DNA of 47,949 bases from Bifidobacterium pseudolongum subsp. pseudolongum DSM 20099 (GCF_000771225.1 NZ_JDTZ01000012.1:1-47949); one strand, 5' to 3'. Positions 34,523 through 47,724 are shown, counted from the first letter of the stretch. Translations and numbers: made by a program. Notes: generated by a model from the sequence alone, not told the origin.

Positions 34523-36612
34523 ATGAGAAGAATCCAACGCAATGTGGCAGTCGTCGCCGTATTGGCAGTGCTGGGAACCGGCGTTCCCGCAGCGCATGCA
34601 CAAGAGGCGCTCACACTCGATGGGCCGGTGGCGGCCACACTGTCTGCACCGGCGCCGGTGGTGGACGTGTCTCGCGCCGTCGGAGGCACGACCAGCGTTT
34701 CGCTCGGGGAGGGCGGCACGACCGTGTTCACTCGGGACACAGTCGACCAGCGGGCAGTGTATGCACAGGCGCTCAACGGCGTGATTGCATGGCGCAAAGA
34801 CGCGCTCGCCGACGCGAACATCAAACTGCCATACAACGGCACCTATCTGACCGTGCCGGAGTACCTACAGGAAATCGGCATGACCGAAAGCGAGTATCTG
34901 AGCCCGCAGTGGTCGAATGCGCTTGAGCTGATTGCACTGCAGCGCGCGATTGAAGCATATGACTACGATCTGGGCCATACGCGCCCCAACGGCGACAGTT
35001 GCTGGACGGCTCAATACAACGGCATCGGGTCCTGGGGCGAGATCCTGGCATGGGGCCGCCTACCATGCGCGGCGCCATCGATCTGTGGGCTTCCGAAAAA
35101 GCGGACTATCTCAAGGAACTCAACAACGAGCCGCACGGTGCCACCGGTCATTACGTGGCGCTGATCACTCCGGAGAACCGGTATTACGGGTTCGCTGGAG
35201 CCTCTGGCATGAGGTACGGCACAACGTGGTCGGGTGAAATGGCGTCGACACTGCAGGGTTCACAGACCGCGACGAACCTCAAGGGAACATACGAGTTCTC
35301 GGTCAATGTGAGCGTGGACAAGCTTGCGCAGGGCGTCTCCGTCGAACTGCCCAGCCAGTTGAAGATGGGACAGCAGGCACAGGCCAAGGCAAAGCTCGCC
35401 TATATGGGCGGGCGGTACGAGCTCCGCGGCGGCTGGTCGTCATCGAATCCGGCGGTGCTGTCGGTCGATGCAAACGGCACGGTGACCGCGCACAACGAGG
35501 GCACTGCCCGCATTACCATCAGTGCCCAAGGCCAGTCATTCTCCACAAACGTGCAGGTCTCGGCGGTGAGCCTTGCATTCGACGCGAACGGTGGCAGTGG
35601 TTCCACGCAGGCCGTGAAAGGTGCCGCCGGCGCCAAAGTCACCGTGCCGGCGAACGCGTTCAGTCGGGTAGGCCACACCTTTACCGGCTGGAACACCAAG
35701 GCCAATGGCGCCGGCACGGCATACAAGCCGGGCGAGCAATACACGCTTGGTTCTTCGGATGCGACGCTGTATGCGCAGTGGGAACTCAACACGTACACGG
35801 TTCAATTCGATGGAAACGGGGCGTCCACCAGTGTCGGCCCAGTGAAGGTGCAGCACGGCAAGACCATTGCACAGCTGCAGACGCCGACGAACATCGGCCG
35901 TGCATTCGCCGGCTGGTACACGGCGCGCACCGGCGGATCGCGGTTCGATTTCAAGACGCCGGTCACCGGCGACATGACGTTGTATGCGCGTTGGAACAAC
36001 ATGGTCTTTGCGGACGTGCGGCAAGGGGACACCCCTCATGCAGCAGACATCCAGTGGCTTGCCGACAACGGCATCTCCGGCGGGTGGTTCGAATCGAACG
36101 GCACCTATACGTTCCGTGGCATGAGCCCGGTTGTACGGCAGGATATGGCCGCGTTCCTGCGCCGCGAGGCGGTCAAACGAGGTGTCTCGGATGCGGCCAC
36201 GTGGAAACCGTCGGCCGCGGATTGGAAGCGGTTCAAGGATGTGGATAGGGCGACGCCTCATGCCGAGGATATCCTGTGGCTTGCGCATGCGGGCATCTCC
36301 ACTGGTTGGCAGGAGCCTGACGGCACCTCTACGTTCCGCGGTATGAACCCGGTCGTGCGGCAGGATATGGCTGCGTTTTTGAAGCGTCTGGCCGATGCGG
36401 CGGGCAAATCGGGCGGCGTCACGCCGAAGACCGATTTCACCGACGTGACCATGAACACGCCGCACAAGGCGGAAGTGGAATGGCTCGGTGGTTCGGGCAT
36501 CAGTGAAGGTTACCGCAACGCGGATGGCTCATGGCGCTTCGAAGGCATGACCCGCGTGTACCGTCAGGACATGGCCGCGTTCATCCACCGTCTTAACGCC
36601 TGCTTAGACTGA
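34523..36612 (+). pseudogene. CAP-domain surface protein with Ig-like, InlB and SLH repeats, frameshifted
   Basis: A signal peptide (MRRIQRN...AAHAQ) leads to a CAP/SCP domain (VYAQALNGVIAWR, ALELIALQRA, GEILAWG, TGHYVALI). A Big2-type Ig domain (NPAVLSVDANGTVTAHNEGTA), two InlB-type repeats (LAFDANGG...TLYAQW and VQFDGNG...TLYARW), and three SLH repeats (FADV..., FKDV..., FTDV..., each ending V-x-RQDMAAF) follow. The frame breaks inside CAP at a GGGG run (35052-35055). One more G would restore AWGPPTMRGAIDLW and a 696-residue protein. As given, the first frame stops at 35164. The SLH repeats suggest noncovalent anchoring to a wall polysaccharide, perhaps the one made by its neighbours. Confidence 0.85.
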
Positions 36613-36671
36613 TGCTGCCATAGGCCGCGGGGTGTAACGGGCAGGTATTGTCCCCGCTCCGCAGACGGGTG

Positions 36672-38717
36672 CTATTGCAGCTGGTTCGCCGGATCCTCGA
36701 AGACCTTGGCCCACGCCTCGAAGCTCGCCATATCGGAGTTCTGGTATTCCTTGGCCAGGCTTTCCCAACGCTTGAGCAGCTCCTTGGCCAGGAACAGCCC
36801 GCGCATCGTCTGTTGGCGGTAGAGCTTGCTGTCGCGCCGCAACCATGCCACCGAATCACCGTCCGGAGAGGTCACGACCGCGGAGTTCACACCCGCGTAG
36901 GCGGGCCAGGACGCGTCGCGCGAGGGGATCAGCAGGTCCGGCTGGGTGTCGCGCATGCCGTTTCCACGTGAAACAAATGCCTTCGCGATCGTCTTCATGG
37001 CCTGCAGCCGCACGTCGATCATGCTTGGCCGCGGTTTCATGTTCGCGATGTATTCGGCCTTCGGAGTGGGGAAGTCGTCGCGATTACGTGTGGTCGCGGA
37101 ATCCGGGAACCCTTCGCGTGCTTTGCGTACGTCGCCCAGTTTGGTGGCAAGCGTGTCCGCGATGTAGTCGGGGCCGCGCATGATGTCACGCAAGGCCAGA
37201 TGATGCAGATGCATGGCGGAATAGACGAGTTCCACACCGGCCTTCGCGTCGTCGAACAGCATGCCGTACAGGAAGTGCCATGAGGGCTTGGTGCAGTGCA
37301 GCAGGCTGCAGATCCAATGGTTGCGGTACAGGTAATACCCTTCCCACGTGCGGGACGGGTCCTTCGCATGCCACGCCTGGTGCCATACAGCCACGCCCGG
37401 CAGGCAGACGGTGTGGTATCCGTGGTCTTCGGCGCGCAATCCATAATCCACGTCGTCGAATTTGATGAACAGCGGTTGCGCCAAGCCGATCTCGCGCATG
37501 ATCTGCGTGGGGATCAGGCACATCCACCAGCCGTTGAAATCGGAATCCGCGCGCCGGTGCAGCTTCGGGGAGTCCCGCAGTGGCTGGGTGGCGAAGTCGT
37601 GGTTGTATTCAAGCCCGGCCGCCGGCTGTGTCCAGTACGACGCGCGGTTGTAGCGTTCGCCAAGCGTGTACAGCATCGTGCGGTTGTCGAGGTGGAACAT
37701 GCCGCCGCCCACAATCGTCGGTCGTGTGCAGTAGTCGGCGAACTGCACGGCGCGCATGATCGACTCCGGCTCGCTGATCGCGTCGTCGTCGAGCAGCAGC
37801 GTGTAGTCGCTTTTGCCGGCCTTCACCGTTTCGTACATGCCGCGTGCGAACCCGCCGGAGCCGCCCATGTTGCGCTGGCGCACGTAGGTGAGCTGGCTGC
37901 CCAGATCTTTCGCCACGGCGGCGAAGCCCGGCTCGTCGCGCACCAGATCGGTGCCTTGGTCAGTGCAGTAGATCGTGTCGAGCCGCCCGCGCACATTCGC
38001 GTCGGCGGCGATCGCCTTGAGTTGGTTGAGGCAGTACGGCGCGCGGTTGAACGTGGTGATGGCGATCGACAGCGTGCCGTCGCTGCCGCGGCGCGCCTCA
38101 ACGGGCACGCTCCACGCGGCGTCTTCGATCGTCAGGTCGTCGCTGTCGCCGGCCTTGGCGTCGAACCAGAAGAAGCCGCCGTCCATGAGGCCGGTCATGG
38201 CGAGTTCCGCGCGCACGGTCGTCGCGCGGGTCGGCGCATTGACGTCGATGGTGCCGGCGGGCTCAAACAGGCCGCGGCCGCTGGAGCGGAACAGCATGAT
38301 GGTGCCGCGGCCGCGCACGCGTGCACTGAACTGCACAGCGTCGACGCGTGTCCAGCGCCGCCAATAGCCGGCGGGGAAGGCGTTGAAGAATGTGCACAGC
38401 GAGGCGTGGCGCCCGGCGAGCACGGTGAGCGACGCGCGCCCGTTCACACGGAACACGTTGTGCGCGCCGTCGGCCGGCTGCGCGTGGGCCGTGTCTTCAA
38501 GCAGCGAGCGGAACTCGGTTTTCGTCATCTGTGCGAAGTCGAGCGAGACGAAGTCCTTGTGCGGGTCGAGTGTGCCTTCGCCCATGTGCGGGCGCGTCCA
38601 TTCGATCGCGTACAGCGGCATCGTCAGGTCCTGGTCGAGCACGGGGTAGACGACGCGGCTCACCGCCTGCCATTGCGGGGCGGGTGACTGGGATTGCAAA
38701 GGATTCGTTCTCGGCAT
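36672..38717 (-). CDS. GlfT2-like galactofuranosyltransferase (divergent third member)
   Basis: A 681-residue enzyme, closer in motifs to mycobacterial GlfT2 than the two copies at 23-29 kb. RNMGGSGGFARGM, DDD in LLLDDDAISEP, then FIKFDDVDYGLRAEDHGYHTVCLPGVAVWHQAW, where the DD pair and WH correspond to the GlfT2 active site. The N-terminal beta domain and helical C-terminus are complete. GlfT2 enzymes build the galactofuran chain from UDP-Galf. The gene is followed 24 bases upstream in the same direction by the LtaS-like gene, so the two may form one transcript. A divergent GlfT1-like gene starts beyond that. Confidence 0.87.
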   Translation of the reverse strand: MPRTNPLQSQSPAPQWQAVSRVVYPVLDQDLTMPLYAIEWTRPHMGEGTLDPHKDFVSLDFAQMTKTEFRSLLEDTAHAQPADGAHNVFRVNGRASLTVLAGRHASLCTFFNAFPAGYWRRWTRVDAVQFSARVRGRGTIMLFRSSGRGLFEPAGTIDVNAPTRATTVRAELAMTGLMDGGFFWFDAKAGDSDDLTIEDAAWSVPVEARRGSDGTLSIAITTFNRAPYCLNQLKAIAADANVRGRLDTIYCTDQGTDLVRDEPGFAAVAKDLGSQLTYVRQRNMGGSGGFARGMYETVKAGKSDYTLLLDDDAISEPESIMRAVQFADYCTRPTIVGGGMFHLDNRTMLYTLGERYNRASYWTQPAAGLEYNHDFATQPLRDSPKLHRRADSDFNGWWMCLIPTQIMREIGLAQPLFIKFDDVDYGLRAEDHGYHTVCLPGVAVWHQAWHAKDPSRTWEGYYLYRNHWICSLLHCTKPSWHFLYGMLFDDAKAGVELVYSAMHLHHLALRDIMRGPDYIADTLATKLGDVRKAREGFPDSATTRNRDDFPTPKAEYIANMKPRPSMIDVRLQAMKTIAKAFVSRGNGMRDTQPDLLIPSRDASWPAYAGVNSAVVTSPDGDSVAWLRRDSKLYRQQTMRGLFLAKELLKRWESLAKEYQNSDMASFEAWAKVFEDPANQLQ

Positions 38718-38741
38718 ACGCCTCAGTATAACGACAGCGGC

Positions 38742-41231
38742 TCACTGCTTCGGCAGATCCATGAATCCCATCTGCTGCAGGTAGTTCTCACCCACCGTCA
38801 TGTCGTACTGCACCATGCGGTAGTCGTCAAGCAGCTGCTTGGCTTTGGCGGACAGCGACTTCGGGTCGATCGGATCGCCTTGACTGTTCAGGTACGTCGG
38901 CGCGTCCTCGGTCTCCCACTCACCCATGTTCGTGGATGCGCGTGAAATCGCAGGGACCTCGGCATGCAGCTCGTCGAGCAGTGCCAGATACGGCGAGATC
39001 TTCGAGTCCAGCTGCTGTGCCGTCTGCGCCATGAAGAAATTCGACGACGTATAGGCAGCGTCTTCTTCGGGCAGCTTGGTGTCGTGCGATTTCGAAGCGG
39101 CGTTCGACCAGATGAAGTAGTTCGTCTCGTGCAGGGCGAGGTTGTTCTTCGTGTCCTGTGAGGCGGTCGTGTAAATGCCGGGCAGGTGGTCGCCGTAGAA
39201 CACCACGGTGATCGGCTTGTCAATGGCGTCAAGGTCGTTGAGGAACTGCTCGGTGGCTTCGTCGGTGCGCTGCACGCCCTTGGCGTATTCAGAATGCACG
39301 CCCATCTCGTTGCCCGGCACGCCCTGCGAGTCGTTCGCGGCGTGGAATTCGTTCTCGCCGCCGTACAGATCCGGGTAGGGCGAATGGTTCTGCATCGTCA
39401 CGAGCTCGATGTACTGGGCCGGCTTGTTGCCGGAGGTGTTGGCGCGCACCTCTTCGACCACGTTCTTGTAGGCCTCTTCGTCGGTCACATTGCCTGAATC
39501 AGCCACAGCGCCGTGGTAGGTGCCCGCGTGCGTGATCTTCGGGTCGCTGTCGAGCGTGTAGAGGTGCGAGAACCCGAATTTCTTGTAGTTCGCGCCACGC
39601 AGATAGAAGCCTTGCAGGAACGGATGGAATCCGACCGAGCAGCTTGTGGAGCCGCATGCCTGATTCCACATCTGGTTGAACGAATACATCTCGGGTCGCG
39701 TCGGCACGAGCTGCTGGTATGGCGAGAGCATGGTGTCACTGAAATTCGCCATGCTCAGGCCGGTCATCTGCTGGAACTCGATGTTCGCGGTGCCGCCGCC
39801 ATAACCGGGCGACAGCATGAGCCCCGCCGTCGTCACGTCGCCGAGCGAACGGATGAACGGCATGGGATCGGTGATGAAATGCACGCCCGGTACACGGTTG
39901 GGGTCGGAGAACGATTCGGAGAGCACCATGATCACCGTGTTGTCGGTGAGCGTGCTCGCGCGCTCCTGATTGATGCGCGTGGCCGCCTGCTCGTAGCGTT
40001 GTGCGATCGTCTTCATTGCCTGTTCGTTGTATCCGGGCTCCTCATCCATCGCCTTCACATTCGTAAGGCTCAGGAATGTGGTTGTGGCGCCAGCCTGCTG
40101 GGCGTCGTCCATCACGTTCCACAGGCGTGGCACATAGCCCACTTCATCAGCGAGCTCGCGCGTGCGCGAGCCGGGAATCGCGAGGCCGGTGGCGTATGAG
40201 ACCATGAGCCAGATGCTCAGCGCCGGTGCGAGGATGCGGCAGATCAATCCGAAGATGTTCTTTGGGCCGGCGATCGGGTGGCGCCACGAGCAATAGATGA
40301 AGGGGGATCGCCGGTCGACGAGCTGCAGCAGCAGGCAGATCACCACAAACCAGACGACGAGCGAAACGCCGGCGTTGATGGTGGTGCGCAGGTCGTCGGT
40401 CACGAATGAGGCCACATTCTCGCCGCCGCCACCATTGCCGGTCAGGAACCCCAGATCGGAAGGGATGATGGGCTCGCCGCGCATGGCGACCTTGACCTTG
40501 CCTGCGAACGCAGTGATGCCGGCGATCGCGCCGAAGAACGCCGTGCCGATCCAGAACCGGTTCGTCACGGTGATACAGATCAGGTACAGGATGCCGAGCG
40601 CGAAGAAGTTGAGGATGCCCGACGTATTGGCGAGCCAGTGGTAGGTGCCGTTCATCACCTGCATCACCAGGCCGTCTTCCGCCGTCGGGTCATAGGTGAG
40701 TTGCGGCACAACGCTCCACAGCAGGAACATGTTCGCCATTTCGATGAGCATGAACATGATCACCACATACGCGCCATACGAGAACTTCGGGCGCTTGGCC
40801 CACGTCTGGTAGAACCTGGTCTGCTTGTACCGGCCATACCGTGCACGCCAGGCGCGGATCGGATGCTTGCGCCAATCCACAGCGCTCTCTGTTGCGCTAC
40901 AGGTAGTGTTTTTTCCGTTACCCTCCAGAGCTTTTCCGCTGGAAATGGCCGTTTCTGTGGGGAGCGTCGAGGATGAAACACTACCCGTAGCAGAAGAAGC
41001 ACTACCCGTAGCGGTCTGGGTAGCGCTGGACGTAACCGTGGTGGTGTCGGAGGAAGTGGTGGCACCGATGGAGGCGGAAGCGTTACCTGCAGCAATGCGG
41101 CCCGCGGCCATGGACGTGAGTGTGCGGTCGGTACGATGCCGCCGTCTGATGCGTTCGATTTTCGCGTCGTGCAGCCTGCGCAGACGGGTGCCGGTGTGCC
41201 GGCGGTGATGGCGCCTGATCGAACTACTCAT
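38742..41231 (-). CDS. LtaS-like glycerol-phosphate transferase (sulfatase fold)
   Basis: An 829-residue membrane enzyme. Residues 1-125 are Ser/Thr-rich and include a tandem 7-residue repeat, encoded by CACTACCCGTAGC at 40979-40991 and 41000-41012. Five membrane helices follow, then an extracytoplasmic alkaline-phosphatase-fold domain. The metal ligand Glu is in VLSESFSDP, the nucleophile Thr in GGGTANIEF, and the Asp-His pair in FYGDHLPG. LtaS enzymes move glycerol phosphate from phosphatidylglycerol to an outer polymer. The start at 41231 is preferred to the upstream ATG because of the better-placed SSS-rich start. Beside GlfT genes, it may decorate galactan with glycerol phosphate (inference). 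Confidence 0.88.
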   Translation of the reverse strand: MSSSIRRHHRRHTGTRLRRLHDAKIERIRRRHRTDRTLTSMAAGRIAAGNASASIGATTSSDTTTVTSSATQTATGSASSATGSVSSSTLPTETAISSGKALEGNGKNTTCSATESAVDWRKHPIRAWRARYGRYKQTRFYQTWAKRPKFSYGAYVVIMFMLIEMANMFLLWSVVPQLTYDPTAEDGLVMQVMNGTYHWLANTSGILNFFALGILYLICITVTNRFWIGTAFFGAIAGITAFAGKVKVAMRGEPIIPSDLGFLTGNGGGGENVASFVTDDLRTTINAGVSLVVWFVVICLLLQLVDRRSPFIYCSWRHPIAGPKNIFGLICRILAPALSIWLMVSYATGLAIPGSRTRELADEVGYVPRLWNVMDDAQQAGATTTFLSLTNVKAMDEEPGYNEQAMKTIAQRYEQAATRINQERASTLTDNTVIMVLSESFSDPNRVPGVHFITDPMPFIRSLGDVTTAGLMLSPGYGGGTANIEFQQMTGLSMANFSDTMLSPYQQLVPTRPEMYSFNQMWNQACGSTSCSVGFHPFLQGFYLRGANYKKFGFSHLYTLDSDPKITHAGTYHGAVADSGNVTDEEAYKNVVEEVRANTSGNKPAQYIELVTMQNHSPYPDLYGGENEFHAANDSQGVPGNEMGVHSEYAKGVQRTDEATEQFLNDLDAIDKPITVVFYGDHLPGIYTTASQDTKNNLALHETNYFIWSNAASKSHDTKLPEEDAAYTSSNFFMAQTAQQLDSKISPYLALLDELHAEVPAISRASTNMGEWETEDAPTYLNSQGDPIDPKSLSAKAKQLLDDYRMVQYDMTVGENYLQQMGFMDLPKQ

Positions 41232-41384
41232 ACGGTATTGCCTTTCCACAAACACTGCACACGGCTGCGCCAATCGCCCTGGTCATTCTCTCAATGGCGC
41301 GTCAATGGCGCGCAGCCGTGCATCAGCATTGTAGTCAGCGTGGCCGATAGCACCCGCGCACGCGCCCCGGGTATGCTTGGAACC

Positions 41385-42437
41385 ATGCGCTATTCCGTCA
41401 CCGCCGTCGTGGTCTCCTACAATCGCGAAGACCTGCTTGCCGAATGCCTCGCAGGCATCGACCGGCAGACACGCCAGCCCGACCGCCTGATCATCATCGA
41501 CAACGCCAGCACCGACGGCGCGCTCACCGTCGCCCGCCGTTTCGCCGCGCGCACCGCCATCGACACGCGCGTGGTGGCGTTGCCGCGCAACATGGGAGGC
41601 GCCGGCGGCTTCACCACGGGGATCGCGCTCGCCGTCGAACCGCTCATGCAGCCGCGCGCGCCGCACGAGGCCGGCCCCGGCTACCGCATGGGCGGCTATG
41701 AGCCCCAGCCTGGGCTCATGCACGAGGTGTGGCTCATGGACGACGACACCGTGCCGCTGCCGAACGCGCTCGACGAACTGTTGCGCGCTTCTGACGCGTG
41801 CATCGCGCAGAACGGCCGCGTGCCGGTGGCCTTGGGGTCGAAAGCCGTGTGGACCGACGGCCGCGAACACCTGATGAACAAGCCGCGCCCCCGCACGCAC
41901 CCTGCGAAGGGCGGCACGAAACTGCGCGGTTTCCCCTCCGCCTACCAGACGCGTTCGCTCTCGTTCGTTTCGTGCCTGCTCAACGCAGACACGGTCGCCG
42001 CCATGCGCAGGCTGCCCAAGGCCGCGTATTTCCTGTGGAACGACGATTACGAATACACCACCGCGCTACTCAAACGGCACATCGGCTACTACGTGCCCGC
42101 AAGTGAGGTGGTGCACAAGACGAAGGTCTTCGGTTCGAGCGACGCCGACCCAGGTGCACGCTTCTACAACGAGGTGCGCAACAAAATCTGGCTGTGGCGG
42201 GGGTCGCGCGGCAACTTCACGCGCACCGAACGTGTGCTGTTCCTGCTGAAGACCGTGCGCCGCTGGGGGCTCACCTGGCTGCGCTCGCCCGACCGCAAGG
42301 TGATCGGCGACTGCCTGCGCCGTGGGTGGCATGACGGATGGCACACCACCCCCGAACCCAATACGCGTATCGATTTTGGCGACGACTCCGTGAACCGCGC
42401 CGTGCGCGCGTGTGAAGGCACGCCTGCCGACGATTAG
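41385..42437 (+). CDS. GlfT1-like galactofuranosyltransferase (GT2)
   Basis: A 350-residue soluble GT-A enzyme. VVVSYNREDLLAECLAGI, NMGGAGGF, WLMDDDTVP (DxD) and FLWNDDYEYTTALLKRH match the GlfT1 group, which adds the first galactofuranose residues to the lipid-linked acceptor. A conserved VVHKTK and FYNEVRNKIWLW section follows. The start at 41385 (MRYSVTA) begins exactly at the conserved strand, and 41373 is an alternative. The stop overlaps the convergent next gene's stop. With Glf and GlfT2-like genes nearby, it supplies the initiating step expected for a galactan pathway. Confidence 0.82.
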   Translation: MRYSVTAVVVSYNREDLLAECLAGIDRQTRQPDRLIIIDNASTDGALTVARRFAARTAIDTRVVALPRNMGGAGGFTTGIALAVEPLMQPRAPHEAGPGYRMGGYEPQPGLMHEVWLMDDDTVPLPNALDELLRASDACIAQNGRVPVALGSKAVWTDGREHLMNKPRPRTHPAKGGTKLRGFPSAYQTRSLSFVSCLLNADTVAAMRRLPKAAYFLWNDDYEYTTALLKRHIGYYVPASEVVHKTKVFGSSDADPGARFYNEVRNKIWLWRGSRGNFTRTERVLFLLKTVRRWGLTWLRSPDRKVIGDCLRRGWHDGWHTTPEPNTRIDFGDDSVNRAVRACEGTPADD

Positions 42438-43486
42438 GACGCGCTCGCCGCGTTCTCGGCATCGTCCGGCGCGCTGTGCCGTCCGCGCTTCGGTGGCTCG
42501 GGCTGCTCAGGCACGGATTCAAGCGCGCCATTGCGCTTATCGACGATCGCGTGGTAGGCGCGCTTGCGGATCGCCATCGGCGTGAGCCGGTACGCCGCGC
42601 GCACGGCCACATTGCGCAGGAACTGCCACGGTGTGGTGAACCCGTCACGCATGAACCGCCACTGCAGGCGGCATTCCTCGACGAACATCGAGAATCCGCC
42701 GCGCCGCTCATACGCCTCTTTGTTCGTGCGGTAGAGCACAAGCGGCTCGGGCACGTTGAGGAACTGCGCATGGTTGAGCATCATGCGCTCCCACAGCATG
42801 TAGTCTTCAAACCGGCCCGCGTCTTCCGGGTATCCTCCGGCCGCGATCACCGCGGATTTGCGGAACACGACGCTCGGATGATGGATCGGCGACTGCAGGC
42901 GCGCGTATTTCGCAAGCTCCGCGCCCTCCGCCGGCAGCAGGCGCACCTGCCCCAGCTCGCTCTCGTTGCCGCTGAATTCGCGGATCGCACTGCCCAGCAC
43001 ATCCACATTGCCCGAGCCGTCCGCCCGCGCATGCGACGCCGCGCGCGACGACGCGACGAATTGCGGGATGATTGTGGCGAAACGGTTCGGCAGCGAGACG
43101 TCGTCGCAATCCGCACGCGCGATGTATTCGTACAGGCAATGCCCAAGCCCCACGTTGAGCGCGTGGGCGAGCCCATGGTTCTCCTCGAGCGGCACCACCG
43201 TGACGGTGGGGGCGGGCATGTCCGGGTGTTCGACGGCGAACCACACTGCCATCGTGGAGGGCAGCGAATCAAGGTACCGCTGGATGTCGTCGGGCACCGG
43301 GCCGTCGCGCACGATCACGAGCTGCGCAGGCGGCAGCGTCTGCTCGATCGTGCCCGACTGCACGGCGCGCTCGAGCTCGCGAAGTGTGTTGCCACCGTAC
43401 ACCGACATGAGCAGGGTGAACGGCGGCAGTTCGCGTGTGGGTTGCTGGTCCGACTTCTTCACGGTTCCATCGTAAACCACACACAA
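42434..43486 (-). CDS. Family 2 glycosyltransferase
   Basis: A 350-residue GT-A enzyme of the AmsE/WbbM-like group. LLMSVYGGNT (nucleotide-binding start), LVIVRDGP, NHGLAHALNVGL and IARADCDDVSLPNR (DxD region) are in order, followed by HHPSVVFRKSAVIAAGGYPE and FEDYMLWERM. A GTG at 43462 (VKKSD) is an alternative start. The C-terminal 40 residues are charged. It probably adds a hexose to the surface polymer, but sugar and acceptor cannot be inferred. It lies 60 bases downstream of the esterase lipoprotein on the same strand. Confidence 0.85.
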   Translation of the reverse strand: MCVVYDGTVKKSDQQPTRELPPFTLLMSVYGGNTLRELERAVQSGTIEQTLPPAQLVIVRDGPVPDDIQRYLDSLPSTMAVWFAVEHPDMPAPTVTVVPLEENHGLAHALNVGLGHCLYEYIARADCDDVSLPNRFATIIPQFVASSRAASHARADGSGNVDVLGSAIREFSGNESELGQVRLLPAEGAELAKYARLQSPIHHPSVVFRKSAVIAAGGYPEDAGRFEDYMLWERMMLNHAQFLNVPEPLVLYRTNKEAYERRGGFSMFVEECRLQWRFMRDGFTTPWQFLRNVAVRAAYRLTPMAIRKRAYHAIVDKRNGALESVPEQPEPPKRGRHSAPDDAENAASAS

Positions 43487-43546
43487 TGACGAAGCGATGT
43501 GCAGGCGCGTGCATTTCCATGCCTTAAGCGAACGCCGCCGGCCCGT

Positions 43547-46503
<2,957 letters not shown>

Positions 46504-46522
46504 TCCGCAACAGGCTGAAGCG

Positions 46523-46555
46523 CACGTGGGCCGGGCACTGCGCCCGGCCCGCGTG
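46523..46555 (+). terminator. Hairpin between glf and acyltransferase
   Basis: A 14-bp stem (CACGTGGGCCGGGC with GCCCGGCCCGCGTG, one G-U) surrounds a 5-nt loop 20 bases after glf. There is no T-run, so read-through into the acyltransferase is likely. Confidence 0.6.
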
Positions 46556-46581
46556 CTGTGCGTGAGAGGGAGGAGCCAAGG

Positions 46582-47700
46582 ATGCCGGCTGTGCAGCGGA
46601 TCCGTTTTTTCGATATGGCCAAGGGCATCGGCATCCTGTGCGTGGTGCTCGGGCATGCCGCCATCGAATCGATATTCGTGGAGCCGTCGAACACGGCGCA
46701 ATGGGCCATGGCAACGTGCTTTTCGTTCCATATGCCGCTGTTCTTTCTGATCGCCGGGTACTTCATGCACCCCGAGCGTGATTTCCAGTGGCGCAAAGAG
46801 GGCAAGCAGCTCGTGCTCACCTATGCCATCACGGCGTGCCTCGTGGTTGCGGGCGCCGGTGTGATGGCCAAACTGCGGCACCTTAACGTGCGCGATATGG
46901 TGCGCTTCTGGGCCGATGCCGCGTGGTACGGCTCCGGTGACGTCTCCGCCAACACGATGTGGGAGGTGCAGGGGCGCATCGGCGCCATCTGGTTCCTGCT
47001 CGCCATGTTCTGGGCGCGTCTGCTCATGCACATCTTCGCGCGCATGCCCTATACCGGCTGCTGGGTGGCCGGCAGCTTTGTGATGGGTTGGGTTTCAAGC
47101 CGCAGTGTATGGCTGCCGTGGAGCTTCCAATCGGGCATGTGCGCGGTGGCGTTTGTGTACTTGGGTGTGCTCGCCAAGCTGTACGACGTGCTGGGGCGTG
47201 TGCGCCGCTACCCGTGGATTTGGGCTGTGGCGGTGGCGTTGTGGGCGCTCGCGATCTGGAAGTTCACCGGATTCAGCATGGCCATGAACAATTACGGGGT
47301 GCACCCGGTGATGGCGGCGGTCGGCAGCATCGCCGGCACCTTGTGCATCATCGGCCTGTGCCAACTGCTCGACCATGTGCAGTGGATCGGCGCCGTGCTC
47401 AGCCGCGCGGGCCAGGCCACACTCGCCATCCTGTGTGTGCATCTGATCGAAGACGATGTGCTGCCATGGGGCGAGTGGCTCGTGACGCTGCACGCGAAGA
47501 CGATTGGCATACCGCTTGTGGCGGTGGCGTTCTGCGCGCATCTGGTGATCGACTTGCTGGGTGCATGGGCGTTGTATTACGTGCCGGTGGTGAACACGTG
47601 GTTCTACCCGACGCTCGCCAAGGCGAAGGAACAGGCCAAGGTGGAAGGCGGGCGGCCACTGGCCGCGCCGGCCGGTGGTGGGGTTTCCGCGGCGCAGTGA
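46582..47700 (+). CDS. Acyltransferase-3-family membrane protein
   Basis: A 372-residue protein with ten or so membrane helices. The family landmarks are RIRFFDMAKGIGILCVVLGHA (catalytic-region His) near residue 20 and FHMPLFFLIAGYF soon after. Such enzymes move acetyl or succinyl groups to exported sugars. The start at 46582 (MPAVQR) follows AGGGAGGAG, which decides against the upstream ATG at 46558. Next to glf and the esterase lipoprotein, it may O-acylate the galactofuran polymer (inference). Confidence 0.87.
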   Translation: MPAVQRIRFFDMAKGIGILCVVLGHAAIESIFVEPSNTAQWAMATCFSFHMPLFFLIAGYFMHPERDFQWRKEGKQLVLTYAITACLVVAGAGVMAKLRHLNVRDMVRFWADAAWYGSGDVSANTMWEVQGRIGAIWFLLAMFWARLLMHIFARMPYTGCWVAGSFVMGWVSSRSVWLPWSFQSGMCAVAFVYLGVLAKLYDVLGRVRRYPWIWAVAVALWALAIWKFTGFSMAMNNYGVHPVMAAVGSIAGTLCIIGLCQLLDHVQWIGAVLSRAGQATLAILCVHLIEDDVLPWGEWLVTLHAKTIGIPLVAVAFCAHLVIDLLGAWALYYVPVVNTWFYPTLAKAKEQAKVEGGRPLAAPAGGGVSAAQ

Positions 47701-47724
47701 TGCGCGCTGGTGATGTGTTTGTCC

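Noticed and set aside
40979..41012. CRISPR-like repeat
   Set aside because: Only two 13-bp units inside a coding region, encoding a 7-residue Ser/Thr repeat.
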